Positions 8,545-17,432 of a DNA stretch of 52,821 bases are shown in pieces (position 1 is the stretch's first letter; every line of letters begins with the position of its first letter). Source of the DNA: Domibacillus epiphyticus (GTDB taxonomy: Bacteria; Bacillota; Bacilli; Bacillales; Domibacillaceae); contig NZ_MSFI01000023.1 in the NCBI RefSeq assembly GCF_001975785.1, positions 1 through 52,821 on the forward strand, given 5' to 3'. A program made the translations under genes and the position numbers. The notes under the pieces are model-generated. The model did not search any database and was not told where the DNA came from. It saw nothing but the letters and a program-made list of their open reading frames with translations.

Positions 8545-9450
8545 ATGAATATGTATCTCTTTATTGTCAATCCAGCCTCTGGGGATGGACGTGCAAAGTC
8601 TTTATGGCTGAAGGTGGAACAGCATCTGCAAAAGAAAAACGTAAAGTATGAAGTCCTTTTTGGTGGATCAGAAGCGTCAGCACGTGAATTTGTTTGGGGA
8701 AAGATGAAAGAAGAAAAAGTTAAAGCTGTGGCTGTTATTGGCGGTGATGGGACAGCAAATGCTATTTTGCAGGACCTCGTTCATTGTGAAACGGCATTAG
8801 CTATCCTGCCTGCTGGTTCAGGCAACGACATTGCCCGTATTTTTGGGCTTACTAATCATCCTGGTCAATTTGTGGAGAAGCTCCTTTCCTCCAAAACAAA
8901 AGCGGTGGATGTTTTAAAAGCCAACACGTGTTACGGTTTAACAGTTGCAGGAACCGGGCTTGACGCAGACATTGCGCAGCGTGTAAACCAAGCATTTTAT
9001 AAGAAATGGCTGAACAAAATCGGAGCTGGTTCATTTGCTTATACAGTCGGTACTGTTTTATCTGCTTTATTATTTAAACCGTTTAAAAGTATCATCACAA
9101 TTGATGGAGACCAGTACATTTCAGATGAAACGTGGCTTCTTGCATTCGGCAATACATCATCCTATGGGGGTGGACTTGTTATTTGTCCGTATGCCCATCC
9201 TGTTGATGGCGTGCTTGACGTAACAATGCTTCATACTGTGAAACGAGGAAAGGTTCTCTTTCAGCTATTCCCTATGTTAATGCGTGGAGAACCGATCAAA
9301 AAGAATGGAGTAATGTATAAAAAAGGAAAAAAGGTCTCTGTGGATACGGACAGACCCATTCCGGTCATGGTCGATGGAGAGGAGATCGGCACAACGCCTG
9401 TACAAATTACGGTTCATGAAAAAGCACTCCAGCTTGTGTTAACTACATAA
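8545..9450 (+). CDS. Diacylglycerol kinase family lipid kinase (YegS/BmrU type)
   Basis: A 301-aa soluble or peripheral lipid kinase. The DAGK catalytic domain shows I-V-N-P-A-S-G at the N-terminus, the nucleotide loop G-G-D-G-T-A-N near residue 72, and L-P-A-G-S-G-N-D-I-A-R. The C-terminal beta-rich domain has V-D-G-E-E. Members phosphorylate diacylglycerol or related lipids; the exact substrate is not readable here. Start codons GTG 8542, ATG 8545 and ATG 8551 are all possible and none has a strong ribosome binding site at ideal distance. It is monocistronic, between the thi terminator and its own terminator. Confidence 0.85.
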   Translation: MNMYLFIVNPASGDGRAKSLWLKVEQHLQKKNVKYEVLFGGSEASAREFVWGKMKEEKVKAVAVIGGDGTANAILQDLVHCETALAILPAGSGNDIARIFGLTNHPGQFVEKLLSSKTKAVDVLKANTCYGLTVAGTGLDADIAQRVNQAFYKKWLNKIGAGSFAYTVGTVLSALLFKPFKSIITIDGDQYISDETWLLAFGNTSSYGGGLVICPYAHPVDGVLDVTMLHTVKRGKVLFQLFPMLMRGEPIKKNGVMYKKGKKVSVDTDRPIPVMVDGEEIGTTPVQITVHEKALQLVLTT

Positions 9451-9482
9451 AAAGACGCTTTCGAAAACGAAGGCGTCTTTTA
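9451..9482. terminator. Bidirectional terminator
   Basis: Stem aaagacgc / gcgtcttt. It sits between the convergent lipid-kinase gene and the 91-aa gene, with A-run on one side and T-run on the other, so it can serve both. Confidence 0.88.
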
Positions 9483-9758
9483 TTATTTTACGACCTGGAA
9501 TACAATGTGACGGTTCATGACCGGTTTCAGCTTAAAAAGAACGTGAGTAGTCACTTCTTTCTTCATTACAGCTGATACGGCCCCAGAGAGGGTCAAAGAC
9601 TGGATGAAAAATGTTGCGCGGCGTTCAATATAGCGGATTATTTGATCTTTATAAAAGAGTTCGCGCTTTGCGATTTTCTCCTTAATTTCTTGAGTAAGCT
9701 GTACAGCAAATTGTGTAACAGAAAATTCGACTCCTCCGTAAAATTCAGCTACTGTCAT
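9483..9758 (-). CDS. Uncharacterised 91-aa protein
   Basis: I do not recognise this protein. The ATG has AAGGAG ten bases upstream and the stop abuts a good terminator, so it is very likely a real gene. The protein is basic and helical in character: a stretch of Q-E-I-K-E-K-I-A-K-R-E near residues 24-34 is followed by R-Y-I-E-R-R-A-T-F-F-I-Q-S. There is no signal peptide and no Cys. The N-terminal half could form an amphipathic or coiled helix. It is transcribed away from the SAM riboswitch of the met operon across a 300-bp AT-rich gap. Confidence 0.7.
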   Translation of the reverse strand: MTVAEFYGGVEFSVTQFAVQLTQEIKEKIAKRELFYKDQIIRYIERRATFFIQSLTLSGAVSAVMKKEVTTHVLFKLKPVMNRHIVFQVVK

Positions 9759-10005
9759 AGCTCATTCACTCCTTCCTCCATTTCCTTATTGTCAATACTT
9801 ATATTTATATCTTAACATAAAGTTTACAAAACTTTAACAAAAACTTATGGATAATTTACAATTCCTTTTATTTATATGCTTTAAACATTTTTTTATGCAT
9901 AAAACACAGGTTAAGATAACTCGCCATCGCTGTATTTGTATCTCTATCTTTTGTATAAATAATCTGAGAAAATGTAACTTGATACAATTTGGTATAATAA
10001 AAAGG

Positions 10006-10034
10006 TTGTCATTATGCACATTTTCCTGTACATT
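10006..10034 (+). promoter_or_regulatory. Probable sigma-A promoter of the met operon
   Basis: TTGTCA, 17 bp, TACATT places the start about 20 bases before the S-box aptamer. The rest of the 9759-10057 gap is very AT-rich with no other gene that I can support. Confidence 0.55.
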
Positions 10035-10057
10035 TAAAAAATAAGTCAAACTAAACA

Positions 10058-10207
10058 TAACCTTATCAAGAGAAGCGGAGGGACTGGCCCAATGATGCTT
10101 CAGCAACCGGCCTGCGCGGCAAAGGTGCTAAATCCAGCGGACCCACACCGTCCGGTAGATGAGAAGAAGTGTAAAAACAAGCCTTCTTCCATGAAGGCTT
10201 GTTTTTT
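10058..10207 (+). ncRNA. SAM-I riboswitch (S-box) with terminator
   Basis: The S-box core is clear: CTTATCAAGAGAAG, GGAGGGACTGGCCC, CAGCAACCGG, AAGGTGCTAAATCC and the closing AGATGAGAAG. The expression platform is a 12-bp stem (10175-10186 with 10193-10204) followed by seven T. SAM binding should stabilise termination and lower metI-metC expression when methionine is plentiful. Confidence 0.95.
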
Positions 10208-10338
10208 TGTCCATATTAATGGCAGCAGGAAAACGTTAAACGGAAGATGATATGCCCGAAACCTATGAGTGAATGGTCAAATATTTAACGGGAGACCTGC
10301 TGAACTGAAGTTTCACTTTATAAAAAGGAGCGATATTC

Positions 10339-11439
10339 ATGACAAATATTGAAACGAAATTAGCACAAATCGGCAACCGGACAAACAATCCGACAGGTAC
10401 GGTCAATCCGCCTGTTTACTTTTCAACAGCTTATCGCCACGAAGGAATTGGCATGTCAACAGGCTACGACTACGTGCGGACAGGCAATCCGACTCGTGAG
10501 GTTGTTGAAAAAGCAATAGCGGATCTTGAAGGGGCAGATGCAGGTTTTGCCTTTTCATCGGGTATGGCTGCCATTCATACACTTCTCTCGTTATTTGAGC
10601 CAGGCGATGAATTCCTCGTCTCAGCAGATTTGTACGGCGGGACGTACCGCTTGTTTGAAAAAGGATGGAAAAAATTCGGATTGAATTTTACATACGATAG
10701 TTTTGAAGATCTCAATGAAACAAAAACGCGCCTATCAGACAAGACGAAAGCCATTTTCTTAGAAACACCGACTAACCCGCTGATGAAAGAAACAGATATT
10801 GCATCCGTTGCGGCTTTTGCGAAGGAAAACGGTTTGACTTTAATCGTGGATAACACGTTCTACACGCCCGTTCTCCAGCGCCCGATCGAGGAGGGAGCGG
10901 ACATTGTCCTGCACAGCGCGACGAAATACCTCGGTGGTCATAATGATGTGCTTGCGGGTCTTATCGCTGTCAAGGGAGAAGAGCTATCAGCAAAAGTGTT
11001 TGAATTTCAAAATGCAATCGGCGCTGTGTTGTCTCCGTTTGATTCCTGGCTGCTAGCACGCGGGATGAAAACACTGAGCCTTCGCATGAAACAGCATACA
11101 GAAAACGCACAAAAAATCGCAGCGTTTTTAGAAACACATGAAGATATTTTAGATGTCTTATATCCGGGTCAGGGCGGGATGCTTTCATTCCGTTTAAAAT
11201 CAGAAAACTGGGTAAATCCATTTTTACAAAATATGCGGTTAATTTCTTTTGCCGAAAGTCTCGGGGGAGTGGAGAGCTTTATTACGTACCCAGCAACACA
11301 GACACACATGGATATCCCGGAAGATGTACGGATTGCAAATGGTGTCTGTAACAGGCTTCTTCGTTTTTCAATCGGTATTGAGCACGCAGAAGATTTAATT
11401 GCCGACTTATCGCAGGCATTTGAAAAAATGAAAGGGTGA
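10339..11439 (+). CDS. metI: Cystathionine gamma-synthase / O-acetylhomoserine thiolyase
   Basis: A 366-aa PLP enzyme of the Cys/Met metabolism family that makes cystathionine (or homocysteine) from an activated homoserine. It shows Y-x-Y-x-R-x-x-N-P-T (residues 53-62), the S-S-G-M-A-A-I loop, D-N-T-F at 180 and the PLP lysine K196 in L-H-S-A-T-K-Y. The ATG follows AAAGGAGC. The SAM riboswitch upstream and metC four bases downstream fit the B. subtilis metIC operon. Confidence 0.92.
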   Translation: MTNIETKLAQIGNRTNNPTGTVNPPVYFSTAYRHEGIGMSTGYDYVRTGNPTREVVEKAIADLEGADAGFAFSSGMAAIHTLLSLFEPGDEFLVSADLYGGTYRLFEKGWKKFGLNFTYDSFEDLNETKTRLSDKTKAIFLETPTNPLMKETDIASVAAFAKENGLTLIVDNTFYTPVLQRPIEEGADIVLHSATKYLGGHNDVLAGLIAVKGEELSAKVFEFQNAIGAVLSPFDSWLLARGMKTLSLRMKQHTENAQKIAAFLETHEDILDVLYPGQGGMLSFRLKSENWVNPFLQNMRLISFAESLGGVESFITYPATQTHMDIPEDVRIANGVCNRLLRFSIGIEHAEDLIADLSQAFEKMKG

Positions 11440-11443
11440 TTTG

Positions 11444-12595
11444 ATGAGCGACTATACTTTTCAAACCAAATTGCTTCATAACGATCATAAATTTGATGCC
11501 AATACTGGGGCAGTTAGTGTACCAATTCAGCATGCTTCCACATTCCACCAATCCGATTTCGACTCGTTTGGCCAGTATGACTACAGCCGTTCAGGAAATC
11601 CGACAAGAGAAACGCTGGAAGCTGCTATTGCGGAGCTTGAAGGAGGCGTTCGTGGTTTTGCATTTGCATCCGGTATGGCGGCCATTTCAACAGCCTTTCT
11701 TCTATTATCTAAAGGAGACCACGTTGTTGTAACAGAAGACGTATACGGAGGTACATTCCGGATGGTGACAGCTGTGCTGACCCGCTTCGGTATTGAACAT
11801 ACGTTTGTCGATATGACCGATTTAAATGCGGTAGCTAAAGCCATTCAGCCAAATACAAAAGTCGTTTACATGGAAACACCGTCAAATCCACTGTTAAAAG
11901 TGACAGACATTGAGGGCATTGTTAAATTGGCGAAAGCGAATGACTGCCTCACATTTTTGGATAATACATTTATGACTCCGTATCTACAGCGGCCGATCGA
12001 ACTAGGAGTGGACCTTGTTCTGCATAGTGCGACGAAATTTTTATCCGGTCATAGTGATGTTCTTGCCGGTCTTGCCGTTGCGAAAGATGAGGAGCTGGCA
12101 TCAAAGTTTTACGCGCTGCAAAATTCATTCGGTGCTGTTTTAGGTGTACAGGACTGCTGGCTAGTTTTGCGGGGGTTAAAAACATTATCAGTCCGGATGG
12201 AGCAATCTCAAAAAGGTGCAGCGGAAATCGCCCATTATTTAGCATCGCACCCACGTGTGAAAAATGTATACTATCCTGGTCTCGCTTCTCATCCTGGAAA
12301 CTCGATCCATTTCCGCCAGGCATCCGGTGGAGGGGCTGTGCTTTCTTTTGAACTGGAAAATGAAGAAGCAGTGCGCCAATTCAGCGCTAACGTGAAAATT
12401 CCGGTATTTGCCGTCAGCCTCGGCGCCGTAGAATCCATTCTATCTTATCCTCCAAAAATGTCTCATGCCGCAATGCCGGCAGAGGAACGGAATAAGAGGG
12501 GAATTACCGATGGACTGCTGCGGCTGTCGGTTGGTCTTGAATCACCTGATGATTTAATTCGTGACTTTGAACAGGCTTTTCAACAGTTTTCATAA
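11444..12595 (+). CDS. metC: Cystathionine beta-lyase
   Basis: A 383-aa PLP enzyme that cleaves cystathionine to homocysteine, pyruvate and ammonia. It is a clear homologue of the preceding gene, with Y-S-R-S-G-N-P-T-R and PLP lysine K198 in L-H-S-A-T-K-F. The ATG at 11444 directly follows a TTG; the GGGTG element seven bases upstream overlaps the metI stop region. Position after metI and the S-box assign it as MetC and not a second synthase, but sequence alone separates these poorly. Confidence 0.88.
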   Translation: MSDYTFQTKLLHNDHKFDANTGAVSVPIQHASTFHQSDFDSFGQYDYSRSGNPTRETLEAAIAELEGGVRGFAFASGMAAISTAFLLLSKGDHVVVTEDVYGGTFRMVTAVLTRFGIEHTFVDMTDLNAVAKAIQPNTKVVYMETPSNPLLKVTDIEGIVKLAKANDCLTFLDNTFMTPYLQRPIELGVDLVLHSATKFLSGHSDVLAGLAVAKDEELASKFYALQNSFGAVLGVQDCWLVLRGLKTLSVRMEQSQKGAAEIAHYLASHPRVKNVYYPGLASHPGNSIHFRQASGGGAVLSFELENEEAVRQFSANVKIPVFAVSLGAVESILSYPPKMSHAAMPAEERNKRGITDGLLRLSVGLESPDDLIRDFEQAFQQFS

Positions 12596-12632
12596 AAAAA
12601 CGTCATCCCATTGATTGGGATGACGTTTTTTT
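12594..12632. terminator. Bidirectional terminator after metC
   Basis: Perfect stem cgtcatccca / tgggatgacg flanked by A-run and T-run. It serves metC and the convergent glsB-like gene. Confidence 0.92.
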
Positions 12633-12638
12633 AATTAT

Positions 12639-12890
12639 TTATGCATGACGCATTTTTTTAAGGATAAAGCTGACAATGGCAACGAGAATAACCGCACCGA
12701 TTAAGGCTGGGATAATGGCCATGCCGGCGATTTCTGGACCCATATCGCCAAGCAAAGCCCCACCGATCCATGCACCAATAATACCTGCGATAATATTGCC
12801 GATAATTCCACCTGGAATATCTTTACCTAAAATAAGACCAGCCAACCAGCCGATGATTCCTCCGATAATTAGAAACATAATAAATCCCAT
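12639..12890 (-). CDS. GlsB/YeaQ/YmgE-family stress membrane protein
   Basis: An 83-aa, very hydrophobic protein with three predicted membrane helices rich in Gly (I-I-G-G-I-I-G-W-L-A-G, G-I-I-G-A-W-I-G-G, and A-L-I-G-A-V-I-L), ending in a short basic tail. This matches the transglycosylase-associated/GlsB family, induced by general stress in many bacteria, of unknown biochemical role. The ATG has a perfect AGGAGG eight bases upstream, and a SigB-type promoter lies about 50 bp before the start. Confidence 0.9.
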   Translation of the reverse strand: MGFIMFLIIGGIIGWLAGLILGKDIPGGIIGNIIAGIIGAWIGGALLGDMGPEIAGMAIIPALIGAVILVAIVSFILKKMRHA

Positions 12891-12941
12891 TGTGTAATAC
12901 CTCCTAAGATAGATAATTTGTAATGCCTTGATGGTTTATGT

Positions 12942-12966
12942 ATTCCCGTTAGGGACAATATAAAAC
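12942..12966 (-). promoter_or_regulatory. Candidate sigma-B promoter of the glsB-like gene
   Basis: On the minus strand GTTTTA (12966-12961), 13 bp and GGGAAT (12947-12942) match the SigB consensus GTTTWW-N13-15-GGGWAW. This agrees with the stress role of the family. Confidence 0.7.
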
Positions 12967-13018
12967 CAAAAAAGTCAGGAAAAATTTAATTTTGAATATT
13001 TTGATAATTATCCGTTAA

Positions 13019-13160
13019 AAAAAAACAGCCCGCAGGCTGCTTTTTTTAATATTTACGAATGGCAAATTCACATTCACCTTCCAGTGCTTTAATAAGGCGT
13101 CAAAGCCCGCTTGCTTCATCGATTGCACGTTCATCCAGCAGTTCATGAAATCTCCCCCCC
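13019..13160 (-). other. Terminator plus probable decayed small gene
   Basis: This gap between the CNT transporter and glsB holds a hairpin (cagcc / ggctg, 13026-13039) flanked by A- and T-runs, good as a bidirectional terminator. Just upstream on the minus strand a G7 ribosome-binding-like element precedes an ATG at about 13146. One base out of that frame, a coding-like reading gives E-L-L-D-E-R-A-I-D-E-A-S-G-L, a TGA, then R-L-I-K-A-L-E-G-E-C-E-F-A-I-R-K-Y and TAA right at the terminator. It looks like a roughly 34-residue gene broken by a frameshift and a stop. I do not recognise the family. Confidence 0.4.
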
Positions 13161-13245
13161 TAAAACTTTACATGGAGAAGGATGAAGCTGCTCATTGCCC
13201 CTGGAAATTTTTCCAGTATCTCCTGAAAAGAGGGGGGCAAACAAC

Positions 13246-14463
13246 TTAGATTAACATACCTGCGATTGCGGCACTGAGGAGAGACGCAAGAGCTCCTGCC
13301 AAAACGGATTTTAATCCAAGTCTTGCTATGTCATCCCGCCGATTTGGTGCTAAGTTGCCAAGCCCGCCGAGCAAAATAGCGAGTGAAGAAATGTTCGCAA
13401 ATCCGCAGAGTGCAAAGCTTAAAATAGCAACGGTTTTTTCAGATAGATTAGGGATTTCCGGTCCGAAATTCGAATATGCGACAAACTCATTAATAACGAG
13501 TTTTTGACCAATGTAGTTTCCTGCCTGAATGGCTTCTTCCCACGGAACACCAATCGCAAATGCAAGCGGAGCGAACAGATAGCCAAGAATGAGTTCAAGT
13601 GATAGGTTGTCAAATTGAAAGAGGCCGCCGATTAACCCGAGTATCCCATTTAACAGAGCGACAATCGCAATGAATGCGAGAAGCATCGCCCCGATATTTA
13701 GCGCCAGCTGCAGTCCGACAGCAGCTCCTTTGGCTGCGGCATCAATAACGTTTGCGGCATCTTCATCTGATTCCATTTTAAACTCTTCGGGCTCTGGTTC
13801 ATCTGTCGTTTCTGGAACAAACAATTTTGCCATGACTAGGCCGGCAGGTGCTGCCATAAAGCTTGCCGCAATTAAGTACTCAAGCGGTACACCGAGGAGC
13901 GAATACCCGACAAGAACAGAACCGGCCACGGATGCGAGGCCGCCGGTCATAACCGCAAATAATTCTGAATCGGTCATGCGATGAATATATGGCTTAATGA
14001 CGAGCGGTGCTTCTGTCTGTCCGACAAAAATGTTTGCCGCTGCGGACATCGATTCCGCTTTTCGCGTCCCGAGAAGTTTGGACAGAACACCGCCAATGAT
14101 TTTAATGAAAAACTGCATGATTTTTAAATAGTACAAAACAGAAATAAGGGCTGAGAAAAAAATAACGACAGGCAAGACGTTTAAGGCAAATACAAATGTA
14201 ATATTTGACTCTTCCGTGAACAGGCCGCCGAATAAAAAATTAATCCCTTCATTGGCATAGCCGATAATAGCATTTACGACTTCCGTGAATTTCAGCAGCA
14301 TTTGCCGACCGAAATCCCACTTTAACACAATAAATGCAAAGGCAAGCTGGAATGCAAGCCCGCCAAGCACCGTCCGCCAATTGATTCGTTTTCGATCTGT
14401 TGAAAAAAGAAAACCAATACCGAGAACGACAGCAATGCCGAAAAGTCCCCAAACATATGTCAT
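13246..14463 (-). CDS. NupC-family concentrative nucleoside transporter
   Basis: A 405-aa integral membrane symporter (CNT family) importing nucleosides with H+ or Na+. It shows the N-terminal gate helices, a Gly-rich F-V-G-Q-T-E-A-P-L motif near residue 150 that belongs to the nucleoside-binding HP1 region, the N-E-F-V-A-Y motif near 325, and G-F-A-N-I-S-S further on. It is similar to B. subtilis NupC/YutK; I cannot choose between these. ATG 14463 sits six bases after GAGGTG; the upstream GTG overlaps that site and is rejected. It stands alone on the minus strand. Confidence 0.88.
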   Translation of the reverse strand: MTYVWGLFGIAVVLGIGFLFSTDRKRINWRTVLGGLAFQLAFAFIVLKWDFGRQMLLKFTEVVNAIIGYANEGINFLFGGLFTEESNITFVFALNVLPVVIFFSALISVLYYLKIMQFFIKIIGGVLSKLLGTRKAESMSAAANIFVGQTEAPLVIKPYIHRMTDSELFAVMTGGLASVAGSVLVGYSLLGVPLEYLIAASFMAAPAGLVMAKLFVPETTDEPEPEEFKMESDEDAANVIDAAAKGAAVGLQLALNIGAMLLAFIAIVALLNGILGLIGGLFQFDNLSLELILGYLFAPLAFAIGVPWEEAIQAGNYIGQKLVINEFVAYSNFGPEIPNLSEKTVAILSFALCGFANISSLAILLGGLGNLAPNRRDDIARLGLKSVLAGALASLLSAAIAGMLI

Positions 14464-14634
14464 TTTAAACACCTCATTAATTTTATTTACACATAGGCAT
14501 CTGTCTAGTTTATAATTAAGTCCGTCGGCTTCACAACTTTTTTCAAAAAGACGTAAAATTAAAAAAATACTTACTATATATGTTATCTAAATCGACAGTA
14601 TATAAACGCGTAGGAATAGAAAGGAAGAATCAGT

Positions 14635-16206
14635 ATGACATCATTTAAAGAAGACGTATTATCCAGACGTACATTCGCTATTATCTCCCATCCGGATGCC
14701 GGAAAAACAACGATGACGGAAAAACTGCTTTTGTTCGGCGGTGCCATTCGTGATGCGGGAACAGTTAAAGGGAAAAAAACAGGGAAATTTGCGACATCAG
14801 ATTGGATGGAAATCGAGAAGCAGCGTGGAATTTCCGTAACATCATCCGTTATGCAATTTGCATACAATGGGTTTAACGTAAACATTCTCGACACACCTGG
14901 ACATCAGGATTTCAGTGAAGATACGTACCGGACATTGATGGCGGTCGACAGTGCAGTCATGATTGTGGATGCTGCAAAAGGGATTGAAGCGCAGACGCTG
15001 AAACTTTTTAAGGTGTGCCGAATGCGGGGCATCCCGATTTTTACATTTATTAATAAACTTGACCGACAAGGGAAGCTGCCGCTCGAGTTGTTAGAAGAAC
15101 TGGAAGACGTACTTGGTATTCAATCGTACCCGATGAACTGGCCGATCGGAATGGGGAAAGAATTCTTTGGAATTTACGACCGTTTTAATAAACGTGTAGA
15201 GCAGTTTCGTACGGAAGAAGCAGACCGTTTTTTACCGCTTGATGAAGATGGTCATATCGCTTCTGATCACCCGATAAAACAGTCATCTCTTTATACGGAA
15301 GCAATGGAAGATATTTTGCTCCTTGAAGAAGCTGGGAATGAATTTTCGCGTGAAAAAATTAATTCAGGTGAATTGTCTCCCGTTTTCTTTGGCAGTGCAT
15401 TGACAAATTTCGGCGTGCAGACATTTTTGGAAACATATTTACAATTTGCGCCGGCACCGCAGCCGCGAACAGCTGATACGGGTGAAGTCGATCCGCTCAG
15501 CGAACAGTTCTCCGGTTTTATTTTCAAAATCCAGGCAAATATGAACCCGGCTCATCGTGACCGCATTGCATTTTTGCGTATTTGCTCCGGAAAATTTGAA
15601 CGTGGGATGGCCGTTACGCTTGCCCGAACAGGAAAAACGACGAAAGTGTCCCAGTCGACGCAATTTCTCGCGGATGATCGCAGTACTGTTAATGAAGCGG
15701 TAAGCGGAGATATAATTGGGTTATATGACACAGGGAATTATCAAATCGGTGACACGCTGACGGGTGGAAAACCAGTTTTTCAATATGAAAAATTGCCGCA
15801 ATTTACACCGGAGTTATTCGTAAAAGTGTCGGCAAAAAACGTCATGAAGCAGAAAAGTTTTCACAAAGGGATCGAACAGCTCGTCCAAGAAGGTGCGATT
15901 CAAATGTACAAAACGGTCCGTACGGAAGAGTACATTCTAGGGGCAGTTGGCCAGCTGCAATTTGAAGTGTTCGAGCACCGAATGATGGGCGAGTACAATT
16001 CAGAAGTACGGATGGAGCCAATCGGGTCTAAAATTGCACGATGGGTGGAAAATGAAGAAGACATTAAAGATTCTATGTCGTCATCAAGAAGTACACTTGT
16101 GCGTGACAGAGCTGGTAAACTGGTCTTTTTATTCGAAAATGATTTTGCTCTTCGCTGGTTTCAGGATAAGCATGAAAACATCCGCCTGTACAATTTGATG
16201 GGATGA
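14635..16206 (+). CDS. prfC: Peptide chain release factor 3
   Basis: A 523-aa translational GTPase that recycles RF1/RF2 from the ribosome after peptide release. The GTPase domain has G1 S-H-P-D-A-G-K-T-T (18-26), R-G-I-S-V (G2), D-T-P-G-H-Q-D-F (G3) and N-K-L-D-R (G4). The S-H-P-D variant of G1 and the length are diagnostic for RF3 over EF-G. The ATG follows AAGGAAG. It is monocistronic, closed by a hairpin terminator. Confidence 0.94.
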   Translation: MTSFKEDVLSRRTFAIISHPDAGKTTMTEKLLLFGGAIRDAGTVKGKKTGKFATSDWMEIEKQRGISVTSSVMQFAYNGFNVNILDTPGHQDFSEDTYRTLMAVDSAVMIVDAAKGIEAQTLKLFKVCRMRGIPIFTFINKLDRQGKLPLELLEELEDVLGIQSYPMNWPIGMGKEFFGIYDRFNKRVEQFRTEEADRFLPLDEDGHIASDHPIKQSSLYTEAMEDILLLEEAGNEFSREKINSGELSPVFFGSALTNFGVQTFLETYLQFAPAPQPRTADTGEVDPLSEQFSGFIFKIQANMNPAHRDRIAFLRICSGKFERGMAVTLARTGKTTKVSQSTQFLADDRSTVNEAVSGDIIGLYDTGNYQIGDTLTGGKPVFQYEKLPQFTPELFVKVSAKNVMKQKSFHKGIEQLVQEGAIQMYKTVRTEEYILGAVGQLQFEVFEHRMMGEYNSEVRMEPIGSKIARWVENEEDIKDSMSSSRSTLVRDRAGKLVFLFENDFALRWFQDKHENIRLYNLMG

Positions 16207-16250
16207 ATTTCGTGCAATTTTGACGGTATTCGTCATGAAATTCACTTTTT
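16204..16250 (+). terminator. Terminator overlapping the prfC stop
   Basis: The arm tgaatttcgtg starts inside the stop codon and pairs with catgaaattca (one GU pair), with a small inner gacg/cgtc hairpin, then CTTTTT. Confidence 0.8.
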
Positions 16251-16273
16251 ATCGGCACTTTTTTTAAAAAGGT

Positions 16274-16302
16274 TTTACAGGGAGAAAATAAATCGGTATA
16301 AT
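16274..16302 (+). promoter_or_regulatory. Sigma-A promoter of the riboswitch-terC transcript
   Basis: TTTACA, 17-bp spacer, TATAAT ends about 35 bases before the riboswitch aptamer. No activator site is evident. Confidence 0.75.
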
Positions 16303-16329
16303 TATGTAGTGGAAAAACTGATTATTCTT

Positions 16330-16481
16330 TTGACGTAAGTCGAAGGGGAGTAGCGTTAGGTGTATACCTAAAACAAAGTCGTCATTTCATGGATAATTCA
16401 TTCATCGGCTTTGTTGGCATGAAGATAAGACATGCTCAGCGAGACCTTTGCCTTTATAGGCATAGGTCTCGCTTTTTTTTG
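16330..16481 (+). ncRNA. yybP-ykoY (Mn2+) riboswitch with terminator
   Basis: The conserved aptamer parts are present: GGGGAGTAGCG (16345-16355), the CGTCAT junction, and the GAGACCTTTGCC block (16441-16452). The last block is also the left arm of a long terminator stem (16438-16473) ending in eight T, the arrangement expected of an ON switch in which Mn2+ binding blocks termination. The gene controlled is a TerC-family protein, the classic partner of this RNA. Confidence 0.92.
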
Positions 16482-16546
16482 TTTTCTTCGTGCTTGTTTT
16501 AGTATCAGTTGAAACAGGAATACTATTACCGGAAGGAGAGGGAAGT

Positions 16547-17335
16547 ATGGATACGGCATTATTAATTGAATACGCCTGGGTGCTTGGCGTCCTCATTATT
16601 CTTGAGGGAATATTAGCCGCAGATAATGCGGTTGTCATGGCGGTAATGGTTAAACATTTACCGAAAGATCAGCAGAAAAAAGCATTATTTTATGGATTAT
16701 TAGGAGCGTTTGTATTCCGTGTACTCGCATTGTTCCTTATATCATTTCTTGTTAAAGTTTGGCAGGTACAGGCGATTGGTGCCCTTTATTTATTCTTTAT
16801 TTGCTTCAGTCATCTTTATAAGAAATGGAAAGAAAAAGATGAGAGCATTGAAGGGCATGGTCTTGAAGAACCAAAAAAAGGCTCTTCATTCTGGATGACA
16901 GTGTTAAAAGTCGAAATAGCGGATATCGCATTTGCCATTGATTCAATGCTTGCCGCGGTGGCTCTTGCGGTGACATTACCGGAAACCGGATGGGGTCAAA
17001 TTGGTGGAATCGACTCAGGACAATTCTTAGTAATGTTCTTAGGAGGATTCATCGGAGTGATTATCATGCGTTTTGCTGCGACATGGTTTGTCCGTTTATT
17101 GCAAAAGTATCCAACGCTTGAAACAGCAGCCTTTTTAATCGTCGGCTGGGTGGGTGTCAAACTTGCTGTCTTTACATTATCACATCCTTCACTTGCCATT
17201 CTCGATGAGCATTTCCCGGAATCGAAACCTTGGAAGATTGTGTTCTGGGGTGTGTTAATCGCGATTGCGCTGGGCGGTTATTTAGTTGCCAAAGCGAAAG
17301 GGCCACAAGACGATATAGAGCAGCCAGGTGTTTAA
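16547..17335 (+). CDS. ykoY: TerC-family integral membrane protein (YkoY type)
   Basis: A 262-aa membrane protein with about seven helices. TM1 carries E-G-I-L-A-A-D-N-A-V-V, and a central helix has E-I-A-D-I-A-F-A-I-D-S; the paired acidic residues in both are typical of TerC-type manganese exporters. Members linked to this riboswitch export Mn2+ or help metallate exported proteins. ATG 16547 has GGAGAGGG nearby; the frame is open further upstream to 16490, but that part reads through the riboswitch tail. A terminator follows. Gene name is given by family plus riboswitch context. Confidence 0.9.
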   Translation: MDTALLIEYAWVLGVLIILEGILAADNAVVMAVMVKHLPKDQQKKALFYGLLGAFVFRVLALFLISFLVKVWQVQAIGALYLFFICFSHLYKKWKEKDESIEGHGLEEPKKGSSFWMTVLKVEIADIAFAIDSMLAAVALAVTLPETGWGQIGGIDSGQFLVMFLGGFIGVIIMRFAATWFVRLLQKYPTLETAAFLIVGWVGVKLAVFTLSHPSLAILDEHFPESKPWKIVFWGVLIAIALGGYLVAKAKGPQDDIEQPGV

Positions 17336-17337
17336 TG

Positions 17338-17372
17338 AAAAAAGCTTCGAACGTAAAGTTCGGAGCTTTTTT
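17338..17372 (+). terminator. Intrinsic terminator after the TerC-family gene
   Basis: Stem aaagcttcgaac / gttcggagcttt with loop gtaaa, then T-run. Confidence 0.9.
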
Positions 17373-17432
17373 ATGTTTTAAAAATACGTGTAGAAAGGGA
17401 ATGAAATAGAATTAAGCAATGAGGGAAGGGAT

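Noticed and set aside
9847-10106. Overlapping frames on both strands of the AT-rich gap before the S-box
   Set aside because: Composition-driven; no ribosome binding sites, and they run into the riboswitch.
12676-12897. 73-codon plus-strand frame opposite the GlsB-like gene
   Set aside because: Ile/Pro-rich antisense of a Gly-rich membrane protein; the minus-strand gene has a perfect ribosome binding site and promoter.
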